Below, piece by piece: positions 50,407 through 63,500 of a DNA stretch of 64,000 nucleotides (position 1 is its first letter; every line of letters begins with the position of its first letter). The notes below the pieces were generated by a model. That model was not told where the DNA came from and did no database searches. It saw only the letters and a program-made list of their open reading frames with translations. The DNA comes from Luscinia megarhynchos (taxonomy: Eukaryota; Chordata; Aves; Passeriformes; Turdidae): NCBI GenBank assembly GCA_034336665.1, contig JAPFBE010000002.1, forward strand, positions 78,436,905-78,500,904. The letters are read 5' to 3'. The position numbers were made by a program, and so were the translations under genes.

Positions 50407-53400
50407 CTGAAAAAAATGATGCAGCAGACTAATCAGAGAAAACTAAGGAAAATTTCAGTCTGAATCAATAAAACAGTTGGTGATAACAAATGAGGCAAAA
50501 TAGAACAACACATATAATCATTCTGTACCAACAAAATTCAAACATATATCCACAGTAAGAGAGGGAAGGCTGTTTCTTGCTCAGTGACTGAGGTTATCAA
50601 AATTACCATATGCTAGCATGAAGACAAATCCTTTTACACATGGATGGGAAAGGAAATACCATATCTTCCAATTTCCCTTCCTCTGTCTTCCTAATTCTGT
50701 GACATTTGGCCTGCTCTCATCCTTTAGATAAACCTCAATCTAGATGTATGTTGCAGCAAAATTCACGCTAGCTCTGATTTCTTCCCAGAGGAATCACTCC
50801 AGCCAGCTAAGAGTAATTTGAGTAGCTGTTTCATTGACTCAGCACACTAGATCTGTACAGTCTGTACATCCAGACTATGCCAAGTTGTTCAATATGCACA
50901 ATGCTGTATATCACAGTACAGAAAAGACTATTGCTGTGAGATTAATTCACTTTTAAGAGAGGATCCTAAAGCCCCAGATAGTATCAGGTCATTGCAATGC
51001 ATGTCATACATTGATGGCTTTATGATTCATCTGATGCATGGGATAAACAAAGAAATTATTTTGTATGGAAAAAAGCTGCATCATTACTGTCACTGGTTTA
51101 AAACTTGTCATCAAATATTTTCCCAGAAGTATTATGTGCTTGTTAGGAAAGACCAGTGATATGAACAGCATGACTCAGACTATTACTGGTCTTTTTAAGT
51201 TTCTGAGAGCCCATAAAGACTCATAAACACAAAACTTTCCTTTTGACTGACATATGACATTCGAAGTAGATTTGAAATATATATTTTTTACTGGCAAGAA
51301 GAAAATTTAAAATAGATGCATTTACAGATTCTGCCTTCCTAAGTCTTAAAGTACACTATGATCAGGTAAAACAACATGCTTACAGCTTTGTAGCTGATGT
51401 GAAGCCCAGCAGAATACCAAGCAACCCATCCACATGATCCATGCACAGGAAATTTCCTCCTTTCAAGACCCCTGTAGCTTTCTAAAGATGACCCTAAGTG
51501 TGAATGGACCACAGGAGATGATGGTTGTGAGACCTGTATTATATTGTTTGGCTCCTCTTTAGTTTATCTTTTGAATCATACTTGCTAGAAATGGAGGAGA
51601 CAAAACACTGAAAGTTCCTGACTTTTCTGTGCAACAGAATCTATCCCCAGTAACCTGGAATCTGGTTCCTTGATGCAGTAATTTGACAGTTTTCTGTTCT
51701 TAGCAAAGGCAAAGAGACCAAATAGTGGTAGCAGCATTCTGGGGTGATCACACTGAAGTCCATGACTCAACAGTTTGACTAGGGGGACAATGAGCCAGGT
51801 TGTCCTCTGCTCTTTAGGAAGTCAAACCTTCCCCTCACTCTATCATTACCACCACTTAAGTCTAATAATGGCCTTCAGGCTTTTCCTAGATTTACTGCCA
51901 AAAGGTTTTGCTCACTGGGACCAGGAACTACCCTTGAAAAGGTCACCCAAGAACCCAAGAGGCCAATGTTGTGGTTGAAATTGATTAAATCAAGGTGTGT
52001 TCAAAGCATGAGATAAGAAGTCAGCATGTTAAGACAATTGCAAGCTGCTAAATGAAATCACAAGCACCAGTGTTCATCACAGTAGCAACACAAAATTTCT
52101 TTGGATTTCTGCAATCCAGGAGCCACACCTGCCTCACTGCATACCACTGGGAAAATGTGGCTAACATTTCACACAAAAGGGGCCTTTCCCACACAGATCC
52201 TGTAATAGTACCTAAGTGGAGGATGGTAAATTTAGAAAATCACTTATGCAGAAACAGAAGGTCTAATTTTTCAATCATTAAAGATACAAAGATGATTTAA
52301 TCAGCATATGGAGCAAAAATAAAGGAGATAATCAAATTCTTATGGCTACAGTAGCCCTGTGCTATCACTAGCCAAGTCCTCCCCATTTTGAGTAGAATGA
52401 GATGAGAAGTATAAGTCTAACCTATTATCTGGGAACATGTGGGAACATGCAAACCATTAAGCAAAAAAGTATTTGGTTTGCATTACTTCTTTTCTTGCCC
52501 CTGTCTATTGAGAACACACCATGTACCCATTTCTTGAGTTCTTCTTACTGAGGTTTCTGTGTGCATTTAGAAGACATCAGTATTGGTACCACACTATTAC
52601 TCCTGTAAATAGTGTACATGGATTCTTCACGCCCCAAAAGAGAAACACACCAAGGCAATAGACACTCTTTCCTTTTAGAAACTAGATGAGCTATAAAAAC
52701 TAAAATGGATAAGATGCAAACATAACTTATGATCATTTATTTTTTTAATCCTGTTTCCAACTTAAACCTATATACCTGTACACAGCAAGGTATGAAAACA
52801 ACTTTGATATGCCAAAAGAACAGGAGACAGGTTCCTACAGAAAGGATAGATGTGAATATTTGCTACTTGCATGATAAATGAACTGGTTGTTACTGCAAGG
52901 AATTATTCTTCCTCCTCCTCCTTTCATGAAGGACTCCTATGGATTAGATAAACCAGCCAGTATGTGGAAGATTCCGTAATGAACCTCATTATTTCAATCC
53001 TCTTTTACTGAGCAGCAAAGTTTTCTCCAGAGATTATATATTAAGAATGGATTCCTCAGCAGTGGCCAGAGATAATGAAAAACAAACTCACTTTGATGGT
53101 CAATCTTTCCCATACAGTCACACTCTAGCAAGTCATGAGTAACACAGCTGGAATCTTCATGTAGAGTAAAGAGATTTTTAAGCTCCTCAATAGAAAAATG
53201 TGTGTGTTCAGATGTCTTGGAAAGGTCTACAACTGCCCCAGAAAGGTCTTGTTTGCTGATCTGTCTTTGATAAATCTTTTCTTCTATTGAGCCTGTATTG
53301 AAAAGAAAAACAGATAAATAGGGATAATTTTGGAGCAGTATTTACAGAAAAGTCAAATCCATTTCTTGATAACAATATACATAGGAAGTGCTAAATCATT

Positions 53401-56400
53401 ATTTCCAGTTATTGAAGAAATAGCAAAGCAAAGGCAAGTGAATCAATGTGATGTCTCCATATTAACTGAACTCAGAACAAATATATACTTTTAAAGAACA
53501 AACAATATATATTTCTAAAGAACAAATTATTTCCAAAAACATTCCCTCTCATCTTTTAATGGACAAAATTTCCACATCTCTCTCACTCTGGGTAAGCTGA
53601 GCACCATCTCTGACCTGTGGTTAGCAGCCTGTAGATATGGACAGCATGTTTCTGACCATCTCTCCACACTCTAGCCATTGCCTGAGGAAAGCAAGAAGAT
53701 GAAAAGCATTAACAGCTATACAATGATACTTTACTAAAGCTTGTAGCCTTCACTGATCGAATTAACAGTTCTGCTCACTTGTTCAGAGATGTTGTCTGGA
53801 TAATGCATTCCCCAGAATCTCTCTGTGATTGTTTGTGTAAGGTTTGTGGCATTAATTGTAAACAATTTTGAAAATATAATTAACTTTCTGCCCTTTAGGC
53901 TTCTCTTCCTTTCTGTACACTGAAGTAGGAAAGTAGGTGTTTCAATTATTTCCTGAAAGAAATCCCCTTTTCATATTTGTTTTCCAAGCATTAACAGCTA
54001 TTTAATATTTCAGAATACTGATCATTCTCCCCCATCTCCAAAACTGGGGTTTTTTGCCACATTACATCTTTAGAAGTGACTTTCACATTCTTATTGAAAT
54101 TCTAAAAATTGATTGTTCAGACCTCTTTTATTTCTTAAACAAACAAAATGTGAAACTGAGTACTGCTATATGATCTTTTTCTTGAAAATGTATGGATTAC
54201 ACCTACATCCTTGGTACAAAACACAACAGGGTTCTCAGTCTCTGGCAACCTGTAACAATTTTGTCTGATTTAGCAGACCTTTTCAAGCAACAAGACAAGT
54301 GACCACATGAGGGTACTAACTCACCCTGGGAAGAGGAGCAAGGCCAAGAATCAGGGCTTATTTCAGGTATTAAGGACACAGCATTACTCTACAATAAAGA
54401 GTTTCTTACTGAGTTCATAAAAAGATTTTTTTAATTGTTATTTTTAAGGACAATTTTAACTGAAGACTCTTATGCGAACTAAATAATCCCTTGAGGCCAA
54501 CAGTGCCTTTACAAGAATAGCACAGCACTGGCTTTCTTTTCTTTCTTTTGGCATCACTGCCATGTGATTTTCTCATTCTTGCAATTCTGATCAGAGTCTC
54601 TCCTTTTTTCTCAGGGATTGCAAATCAACAGCAATATTTGCTATGCAATCTAATCCCATTTTCCTTTTCTTTTTAGAAACACAGCAACTCTACAAATGAA
54701 AAGACATCAAAAGACAAAGAGGATATGTGACTCACTCCTCTGAAGAAAACAGAATTTAATATTTTTATTTTTTACTGCAAGGGGGCTTCTACTGCTCCCA
54801 ATATATATAATATGACAGAGAAATATTTCTTCTGTTCTTCTCAGAAGGAGTTTTCCCTCACTGTTGTACTTGTCCAGATACAATGTGATCATTGGTAGCA
54901 ATAAGACATGTAAAGCCAGGCAATTCAAAATCAGTCAAGAATTCATCTGATGCCCACCCCAACCCACATGTACCCAGTTGTTACCATACCTGAATATCTG
55001 TAGCTGGATTCCAGTCAATATCATACAGGATCAAATGAGATGCTCCAACCAGGTTCAGTCCCACTCCACCAGCCTTTGAACTCAGCAAAAAGATAAAAGC
55101 TGGGCTGAATTTACTATTGAAAGTATCAACAATATGTTGTCTCTGGGAGACAGGAGTCTGTCCATCAAGTCTGGTATAGGAGTATCCATAATGTTTGCAT
55201 ACACCTTGTAACACGTTTAGTGTCTGAGTGTAATTGGACACCAACACGACTCTGTCAAGCAGCAAAACAAAGTCATCATCCTAGAGCTTGGTAAAATTCA
55301 AGTCCAATAACAAATTACTGAAGACATATAAAAAAACAAAAATAAGAGCGAAAAATTACACATTAACCTGGGGTACTTTTACTCTCTACGAAATAAAACA
55401 TTTCCAATTAATTAGAAGCAGATACCAGATCTGGATGCCTTATACCTACTGTAAAGCATTCAATGTTAAATAATTAATGTCTCCTTTTGCAACAGAATTT
55501 GGCACAATGCACAGATTGCAGGCATTCAGAACCAATCACAAAGACAGATTTTTTTATTCAAATCTCTGTTTATACAAAATAACAGTTGTTAAGACAGCAT
55601 TTGCAGACGATGTTGTAGGAGCTAATAAATTATATATATATATAACTCTACTTACTGAAAAAGCTACTATGAATTTCTACAGAAAAACTCAGAAAATTCT
55701 AATAAAAATCATAATGAAAGTCTAGTAGGAAAGCAGAGATTCTTTCCTACATTTTATGGCTGAAAACAATGGGGGGAATGAAGACTACTGAAAGATAGAG
55801 CATTTTTTTAGAAAGCAAAATCAGTCTGATCCCTTGCAGTAATGGTCCAAGCTATGTTGGTCTATTTTCTCTGAATTTTGCCTAATAAGGTTTCAAAGAT
55901 CTGAAAATCCAGCATTCTTATCCTCACAAACATTGAGGATGATTCTGCTAAGTAGACAAATATCTTTTGAATTTAAGCCATAAGTAAAAGAACAGATCTG
56001 GCATTTCCTGCCAGATCTCGTTTGGAGGTCTTTTGTAATCTAAACTAAACATAATATATTTCATTATTTTTTTTTAAATAATGATACATTTCATTATTTT
56101 TTAAAAATAATTTTGATTAAAAACACGTTCTGAAGAATTAGACAAATTATTTCAGGGGAAATGAAAATATTAACATTTTAGAAGAATTTTAGAATGTTTT
56201 TATTATTACACTTTACAACTGAACTATAACCATGACTTGTTTGTAAACACTTTGCAAGACTTATTTTTTTGTCAATCAACACAAAATTCACAGCTTTGTC
56301 TGCACTCAAAAATAGAATATAAACTTCAGATTAGAACTGGAATTGAATCTGTATATTGTAAAACTATTTACTGCCAATGAAAGCAGTGAAACCAAAGAAA

Positions 56401-59400
56401 AAATAAATGTGAGCTGCACTGAATTAATGCTTCAAAACTTAAAGGCATAAAGTAATGCCTCAATTCAGCAGCTCCTGAAGTACTGCTACAGAGAGATACA
56501 TGCTAAATGAAATATGGCCAGTACATCCAGATATTCAGCTGTCATTGGTTTCAATAGATGCTAAGTATATAAATTCCAGCAACAGGTTCAACTTTCTGAT
56601 TTGTAAAATGAAAGTATCTTCATAGTCCATTACATCAGTGTCAAGAGATCTGCTATTACTTCCCACTACTGAGTTACAGTGTGTCCTATTTAAACATCAG
56701 TTGAAATAAAAGTTAAAAGTTAAATACTTTTGGAATAGTTGGGCTTTAAGGCATGAGTCCATAAAAAATTATCCTGGAACACCAGGTCATGTGAGATTCC
56801 CACAAATCAGCAATTGCACAGAAATTAATCATGTGCATCCTATTACCCCAGGATAAACAGAAGTTTTCCCACATGTCAGTGGCATTTACCACAGGGAAAA
56901 TAAGTGGTTACTGGGCAAGTTCATCTGTTGAGAATGGTTGCCCTGAACTTTAGAAAAGGCAGTAAGCTGTGAGCAGTTAAGCATGATTAAAGAGGAAATA
57001 ACTTATAATCTAGTAATGAAAATATTTCAGTCCAATTTAGTAGAATAACCTATCTTCTCATGAAGATAACAAAGCATTGGAAAGCCTCTGCAAGTACAGG
57101 GTGCAGCACAAAGGGCTTAGCAAACTATCTCTATCTTACTTGCTTATAGTGTGAAGTATCACTATCTGGAAAAAATATGAAGAGCATCTTTAAAAATTAT
57201 GTCAGCTGCAAATTCTAGTTTCACAATTTAACAAGAAAGCCAGGACTACAATGCTTTAATTTGGCAGCCCTGCAAACAGCTGCAATACTTTTATTTTGAA
57301 TGTTACATTCCCATGCATTTGAAAAGCAAATCAATGTCCAGAAGGTCACTCCCATTGCCTCTCTTCTACCTTTCTTTCACACTTGCCTTTCAGAAGAGTT
57401 AAGCTCATGGATTGCTGCTAACAACTTCACCAGCACCTGCAATTTTCCTGAATCGGTTTCAGAGAAAGTGTCTGAGGTATAATCTTGTGGGAAGACATCT
57501 ATTACACCTTCATAGAGGCTGGACTCATCATATTCCTCAGACACAGGATCACAGCCTTTTTCCTATTGAAAATAAAGGGTTAAAATTCCATAGCTCCTCT
57601 AACATATATTTTTACTATTGATACAGTTTTATCACAAAGACAAAAAGGAGGCATAAAAAGCTGTCACAAAGCAATATATTATGTGAGCATGAGCATGACA
57701 ACTTCCCAATATAGGACTGAAAGCAAAGTTTCAAAATACCTACAGTGTTTATTTTAGATTGCACTCTCTAATCTAAGACATTGTTTGCAGCTGAGTAGAA
57801 AGTTGAAATACTTAAAACTGAAAAATGTGTACAACCTCTCTACTTAAACAACCACACAAATGTATTTCCACAGTAAAGATACATCTAAACCTTGGGAGTG
57901 AGGAGGAAATCAATACACTGTTTATTCTTTCTAAATCCCCTAGTATCTTATTATGAAACTTCCCAATCATTCACTCTGTTTAGGAAAATACTATCATTAA
58001 AATTCAGTTATACTACTGGAAATGAAAAAAGCTAGCAGGCAAAACCAATAAAATAGCAGAAGAAATACAGGTAATATTTTGCTATACTTAGAAAATCAAT
58101 GTTTCACAGGGAGGAAAAAAGCCAGACCACTCAAATGCCAAAACCACAGTGGCAATAAATGACTTGCACATACAGTCCTTTCCATCCCTATATTTAATAA
58201 AGGCCTGTGTTTTTGCATATGAAAAATTTCTAATGCTTATACTATGAAGTAAAGGCAATGAACTTTACTTGGCAGCATTGAAAGTTACACAGATACTGCA
58301 CTGTGGATATTCCACCAAAGTCATGAAGTATGTCTTTTAAGAAAGATTTACATTTCCACCCAGCTTACTTGGACTTAAGCTAGTGGCCATAGAAGTTACT
58401 GTCACCAAGTTCTAACTATCATTCTATTTGCCTACAGGAAGAACATTTCTTTATGTACAATCCCAGAAGAAGTGGCAATGGAGACATCTAGTATCACTGA
58501 CATCTTGAGCCTGCAGCTCCCAGTGTCATTAAGCTTGAAAAAGTGAACAGGGAGGTTTCAGAGAAACCAACAGAAAAGCTACATACTAGTAATCTAGACT
58601 AGTAATCTCTAGTTAACAGTGTTCTTTGTAAAATTCACATTTATATGTATTCTCACAAATATTCAGAGACAAGGTTAAGATGGAAAACACATTAAGAAAG
58701 AGAAAACAGGCTAAGGCAATAGGAAACTGGTGAGGTACCTTTCCTGAGCACATTCAGGTTTCCTAACAGTTGTGCTTTAGAAAGCAGTCTTTTGAAAGCA
58801 AGTTGTATGTAAGAGTATGGAAATGACCTTAAGCAACATGCACATTGATAACACAGTTTTAGTGGCGTGCAAGCCACTGGCAAGCACACACCCCCATGCA
58901 AATAGATACCTTTATAGCTTTAAACAGAAGACATGGATGATTGCAAAGTTTTTTCAAAGCTCCTATACATATGAGGTGTGGACTGTTTTCCAGCCTGCCT
59001 TGTAGACAGGATGTAATAACACGAGAACTAAGCAGTTTTCGATACAATTCAAGTTGCAGTGCTGTTGGTTGGCAGAAGATGATGCTCTCCTTTTTGGGGG
59101 GCAGAAATTTGTTTATAACCTCCTGTGTTCTTCTTAGAATAAAGAGGCCAGTGAGGCGTGTGAGTTCTGCTGCTCTTTTTTCTCCTAATTCCTTTTCCTC
59201 CTACAAGAACAAAGCACAAAATTAATTATAATCTTGCATTTCATCAGAACAACGTTCTGTATGATTTTAATTAGGTATTTAAATAACCTCTTCAAAGTAT
59301 GATACCATTTGTAATGACCAGTTCTTCTCCAATTAGTACCACTGCATTAGTTCTATGTCTGGTTTCCTAAGTCTTAAACAAAGGAAAATAATGTCCCAGA

Positions 59401-60597
59401 TGACTTGCAAGGCTTGAATTATATTCTAGAATTTCTTGAGATGTAGTGAAAGCATGCAGACCTTGCAGTATTGTGGAGAAAATGCAGATGGCCTTTTGGG
59501 GAATGCAGGTGATGGAAGCACAGTTGTTGCCTGAAATGAAGTAATTTTAACATGTGTGTTCTCCTTCTGCTCCTTTTGGGAAACAAGTGACTTTATGTCA
59601 AATAGAAAGGTGAAATGCTTCAGCTGCTATTAGTAGTCCTGAGCCTCACTTTACTCCATAGAATGCAAATTTCACTTTACTACAAATTTTCTTCTATAAC
59701 TGAATTTTTTAACCAAATACCTCTGCTGCTGAAGGTTCTCTAGATCTGACAATTGGTTCCTCATATATCTTTCTATACGTGGATAAAGAACCGAGTATTC
59801 CTGGATTCACAAACTCTATTAATGCATAAAATTCTTGCAAGTCATTTTGGATGGGCGTACCTTGAAAGGGAAAAAAAATTCTGCAATTGGTTATTTTTTC
59901 TTTAAACTGATGAAAGTACATTGAATGCAGGGTTTAATATTGAGAATGCATCTTGAAAACAGATGTTTTACTTCGATGTGAATTACTCAGAGTCCTGAAC
60001 TGATCTAAAACTTTACCATGAATAACAAGATACTGTACTCCTAACTAAACAGACTGGAGATATAATTGTTCTGACAAAGGAATTTAAAAAGTCAAGTTCT
60101 AAATCAATTTTATTAAATAACTAGAAAGGAAAACATTGAGTGTATGCATAGTCCCAATTCCCTTACAGAAGATCCAAGGCTCCTTGCTTGCCCCTGAAGA
60201 CTGATAAATTTCTTTTTATGTAAAAAGAATTGGAAATAACCTGTTTTTACAAGACCTGAGATTTCTTTATTTAATACCCATTGCCAAAATTCTAACTGAC
60301 CTCATGCTGTATTTAGAATATCTTTTTCTTTTACCCCAAGCTAGCACTATCAACATAAAAAAATATTAAAAGTAACTATAGATACTGACCAGTAAGGATA
60401 ATTCTTCTCTCACAAGACAGACTAGTAAGGGCTGTAGTTGTCTTAATAGTGCTATTTTTCAGACGATGTCCTTCATCACAGATTAGGAGATTAAATTCTA
60501 CAGCCTGAATTTGATCCAAAGATCGCAACAGCATCTCATAACTGATTATCATAACTGAATAAAGTGGAGAACCAATGAATTCTTCTACTTTGTGGTC
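50150..60597 (-). CDS. RAD54B: RAD54B, SNF2-family DNA translocase (3' eight exons; 5' part beyond window)
   Basis: RAD54B is a nuclear SWI2/SNF2 ATPase that moves along duplex DNA and works with RAD51/DMC1 in homologous recombination. Eight exons join in phase (60390-60597, 59721-59860, 58910-59200, 57387-57562, 54990-55251, 53615-53681, 53092-53292, 50150-50406), giving 533 residues and a stop. Numbered from the first visible residue: Walker B DEGH (41-44), motif III LTGTPIQN (68-75), FILRRTQ in the third exon, motif IV VVLVSNYTQTL (273-283), YTRLDGQT, motif V SSKAGGVGLNL (near 329-339) and motif VI RVWRDGQK (363-370). The DEGH box and the tail text (LSMSQL.QWKHFS and DPFLERI.ENVSFIFQN) identify RAD54B rather than RAD54L. 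Motifs I and Ia and the N-terminus must lie beyond 64,000. Introns are GT-AG except one GC-AG. No frame break is present. Confidence 0.96.
50407..53091 (-). other. RAD54B: RAD54B last intron
   Basis: A 2.7-kb GT-AG intron. No extra exon, RNA or recognisable transposon seen. Confidence 0.75.
53092..53292 (-). CDS. RAD54B: RAD54B exon (C-terminal to the helicase core)
   Basis: A 201-nt exon, acceptor cttttcaatacag and donor ATCAAA|GTGAGT. It encodes GSIEEKIYQRQISKQDLSGA, then VVDLSKTSEHTHFSIEELKN, and ends near DLLECDCMGKIDHQ. Confidence 0.95.
53615..53681 (-). CDS. RAD54B: RAD54B exon (motif VI)
   Basis: A 67-nt exon, acceptor ctttcctcag and donor CCACAG|GTCAGA. It encodes AMARVWRDGQKHAVHIYRLL followed by TT. 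It holds the arginine-finger motif. Confidence 0.95.
53682..54989 (-). other. RAD54B: RAD54B intron
   Basis: A 1.3-kb AT-rich GT-AG intron with nothing else recognised. Confidence 0.75.
54990..55251 (-). CDS. RAD54B: RAD54B exon (motifs IV and V)
   Basis: A 262-nt exon, acceptor tgctgcttgacag and donor ATTCAG|GTATGG. It encodes VVLVSNYTQTLNVLQ, YSYTRLDGQTP, FLLSSKAGGVGLNLVG and LILYDIDWNPATDIQ, the core of the second RecA-like lobe. Confidence 0.96.
55252..57386 (-). other. RAD54B: RAD54B GC-AG intron
   Basis: A 2.1-kb intron with GC donor (57381-57386 reads acttgc on the plus strand) and AG acceptor. It is very AT-rich, with a short (ta)n run at 55629-55645 and an imperfect tandem duplication of attttcattatttt type at about 56058-56113. 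No exon seen. Confidence 0.8.
57387..57562 (-). CDS. RAD54B: RAD54B exon with a GC donor
   Basis: A 176-nt exon, acceptor ttttcaatag. It encodes EKGCDPVSEEYDESSLYEGV and later DSGKLQVLVKLLAAIHELNS, ending SE plus two bases of Arg. The donor reads GAAAG|GCAAGT, a GC-AG intron. A nearby GT (GCAA|GTGTGA) would break the frame into the next exon. Confidence 0.88.
57563..58909 (-). other. RAD54B: RAD54B intron
   Basis: A 1.35-kb GT-AG intron. It contains a small two-copy actagtaatct duplication near 58,585-58,612 and nothing else recognisable. Confidence 0.75.
58910..59200 (-). CDS. RAD54B: RAD54B exon (inter-lobe region)
   Basis: A 291-nt exon (97 codons), acceptor ttcttgtag and donor ATAAAG|GTATCT. 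It runs EEKELGEKRAAELTRLTGLF, then ILRRTQEVINKFLPPK, and ends at GALKKLCNHPCLLFKAIK. Confidence 0.94.
59201..59720 (-). other. RAD54B: RAD54B intron
   Basis: A 520-bp GT-AG intron with nothing further seen. The next intron (59861-60389, 529 bp) is likewise empty. Confidence 0.75.
59721..59860 (-). CDS. RAD54B: RAD54B exon (motif III)
   Basis: A 140-nt exon, acceptor ccctttcaag and donor GCAGAG|GTATTT. It completes Gly of LTGTPIQNDLQEFYALIEF and ends REPSAAE. Phase agrees with both neighbours. Confidence 0.94.
60390..60597 (-). CDS. RAD54B: RAD54B exon (helicase motif II)
   Basis: A 208-nt exon, acceptor tgtgcctgcag and donor CTTACTG|GTCAGT. It starts DHKVEEFIGS, contains SYEMLLRSLDQI and the Walker B box CDEGHRLKN, and ends RRIILT plus one base of Gly. 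Confidence 0.95.
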
Positions 60598-63500
60598 CTG
60601 CAGGCACAAAGGAAAATACATCATACAACTATTGCATTGGAGATCACATCCTTAAAAATCATTACATTCTTTGAAAATACAGTAAGTAGAGAAATTTCCT
60701 CTCACGTGATACAAGATACTTACTATCTCCTTCATGACTTTGGATTATTAATACTTTCCTAATTTGCAAAAGAGATCTGATACAGCAATTTAGAATTTTA
60801 CCATCTCATTAAAAGAAAATGTATTATTCTTCTAAGCCTTCAAAGCCTCTGAGACACATTACCATGAAGGTGAAGAGCACAGAGTTCCTGTAATAGCTTC
60901 CCACTGCTGGCATTTGGGTAAGCTTCAAATGAATAATTAAAGCCAAGATAATGAAGGGCCACAGGTAGCTCCTTGTACAGTCACTTCAGCTCTCAGCCTG
61001 GTAATGTCCAGTAGGAAGTTACCACATTCTACCAGAATTCCCTTTGTAGTTTTTAATTTAATTTTTTTAAATTGAATGTGATATTATATTGATGTTATTT
61101 AACCCATTGAATTGGTTCTAGGTGTCAGATTGTAGAAGAGCAAAGTTCAGTTTGCTCAGAGCTCAGATGGGAGGGATTCTGAAGAGCTTCAATGAAGGCC
61201 AAAGGAACCCCCAAGTGCTGGGAGTTTTTCAAGAATGCTCTTCTGAAAGCATGAAAATATTGCACCCCCTTTAAAGATAAGGGAAACAGGTGGAGCAAGA
61301 GACTCCTTGGCTTAACTGCAACCTTCTGAGTCAAAATCAAAAGCAAAGTGTCCCAGCAATGGAAATGCGGATAAACACCTGTTGAGATCTACAAGGGCAT
61401 TGCCAAGGCATGCAGAGATGCAGACAGAAAAACAAAAGCTCAGCTAGAAATTAATTTAGCCAGAGATGTTGAAAACTGCAAGAAACAGTTCTTCAGGTAC
61501 ATAAAAAAAGAAGCAGAAAGAGAAGGAAAATATTGGCCCACCAATAAACAGGAGACATGAATTAGTCACAGCACCTTCTTCACCTCTGTCTTCACCAGCA
61601 CTGCTGGGTCCCCAGCCCCAGGAACAAAAATTCAGGCTAATGCAAATACAGACCCACCAGTGTCAGTGAAGGAAGGGGGGGAGTGAGCTATTACAGACCT
61701 TGTCCCCCATGGATTAATGGGCCCTGGCATTGAGAGAGCTGACTGGCATCATTACAAGGTCACTCTGCATAACTTTTAAAGAAGTCAAAGGAGAGCAGGG
61801 GATGTCCCAGAGGATTGGAAGGATAGTATCACCCCCGTCTACAAGTAGGGTTTAAAGGAGGAACTTTTAAGTTATGGAACGAATCTTCATGGGAGCTATC
61901 ACACATCAGAAGCAAAGGATTGGGAAAAGCCAACACTAACTCAACAAGGACAAATTGAGCTTGACAAACGTGGTCACCCTCTGTGACAAAGTAAGCTGCT
62001 TGGCTGATGTGGGGTGGGTGGTAGACATTGCCTCCTGGATTTCTCCAAGGCTTTCAGTAGGGTTTCCCACAGCCTCCCTCTGGAGAAACAGCTGGGCTGT
62101 GCTGTGGATGAGTGCTCCACATGGTGGTGGGAACTGGCTGAGAGGCAGAATCCAGAGGATGCTGGTAAATGGCTCCTTTTCAAATGGGTGGTGTGGCACA
62201 AGTGGGGTCCCCCAGGGATTGATGTTGGGCCCAGTGCTGTTTAATATCCTCATAAAGTCATCAGGAAGATGGGATCAAGTGCACCACTATGAAGTTTCCC
62301 AATGATACCAAACTGAGTGGGAAAGTGGACATTTTGGAAGAGAGAACCACCCTGCAGGAAGATTTGGATAGGCTGGAGAGTGGCTAACAAGAATCTGATG
62401 AAGTCCAGCAAGAGCAACCCTAAGGTTTTGCACCTGGGCAAACATAACCCAGGTGTGCAGCACGGGCTGGGATTGACCCAGCTGGGGAGCATCTCTGTGG
62501 AAAGGGATCTGGGGATCCAGGTGGACAATCAGATCAACGTGAGCAAACAGTGCTGTGCTGGCAAAGAAAGGACACTGGGCTGCACCCACAAGGGCATCAC
62601 CAGCAGAGATCCAGAAACCATTATCCCACTCTGCTCAGTGCTCATCAGGCCACACTGGAGTACTGTGCTCAGTTTGGTCCCTGCTGTGCAGAGAAGATGT
62701 GGACAGGCTGGAGGAGGTCCAGAGAAGAGCCACAGACTGGGAAGCCTGTGAGAGGGGAAAAGGCTGAGAGAACTGGGGTTGTTCAGCCTTGAGAAAAAAG
62801 GGATTAGGGGAGACCTCATCACCATGTTCCACTATTTAAAGAGAAGATGGAGACTCCCTTTTTACATGAAATTACATGGAAAAGACTAAGGGATAATGGC
62901 TACAAGGTTACTCCTGAGGAAGTTCCAATTGCACATGAGAAAAATGTTTCACAATGAGAACCACCAGCCATTGGAATAATCTCTCCAGGGGAGTGGGGGA
63001 GATTTGGCTGGAGAGTATGCTTGTCTAGATGATGCTTTACCCAAGAAAGGTTGGCAAAATGCATGATCTTTGAGGTTCCTTTCAATGGGATATTTCATGA
63101 TTATTCTATAATTAAGTTTGTTACTAGCCCTTAACATTGATGGGTCGGCCAACAGAAAATAAGAGTTCATAACCAGCCCCAGAAAACATATTAGTCTACC
63201 AGTAGATTTCTATTTTTCTATTTCTGTATTACCAGCCAGAAAATCACTGCAAGCATCTCCTCTCTTATACCCCTCAAGCCCTTTTCCTTCAAAAGACACC
63301 AAGAATTTTCATGTCTATTGAAGGAAATGCACACAATAAATACTCACTGTAATGGGACAGAGAGCTTCCCCCAAAAAAGTTTCCTAGAAACACCTACATT
63401 TCTATGCAAACTTTTAAATGTACTAGGACTGTTTACCTGTCTTGCAATTATGCATAAAAGTGGAAAAATCTACTGTGGGCATGTCCCTTACCTTCCACTT

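Noticed and set aside
57373..57386. Alternative GT donor (GCAA|GTGTGA) for the RAD54B exon
   Set aside because: It would add four bases and shift the frame out of VVLVSNYTQ in the next exon. The GC donor keeps phase.
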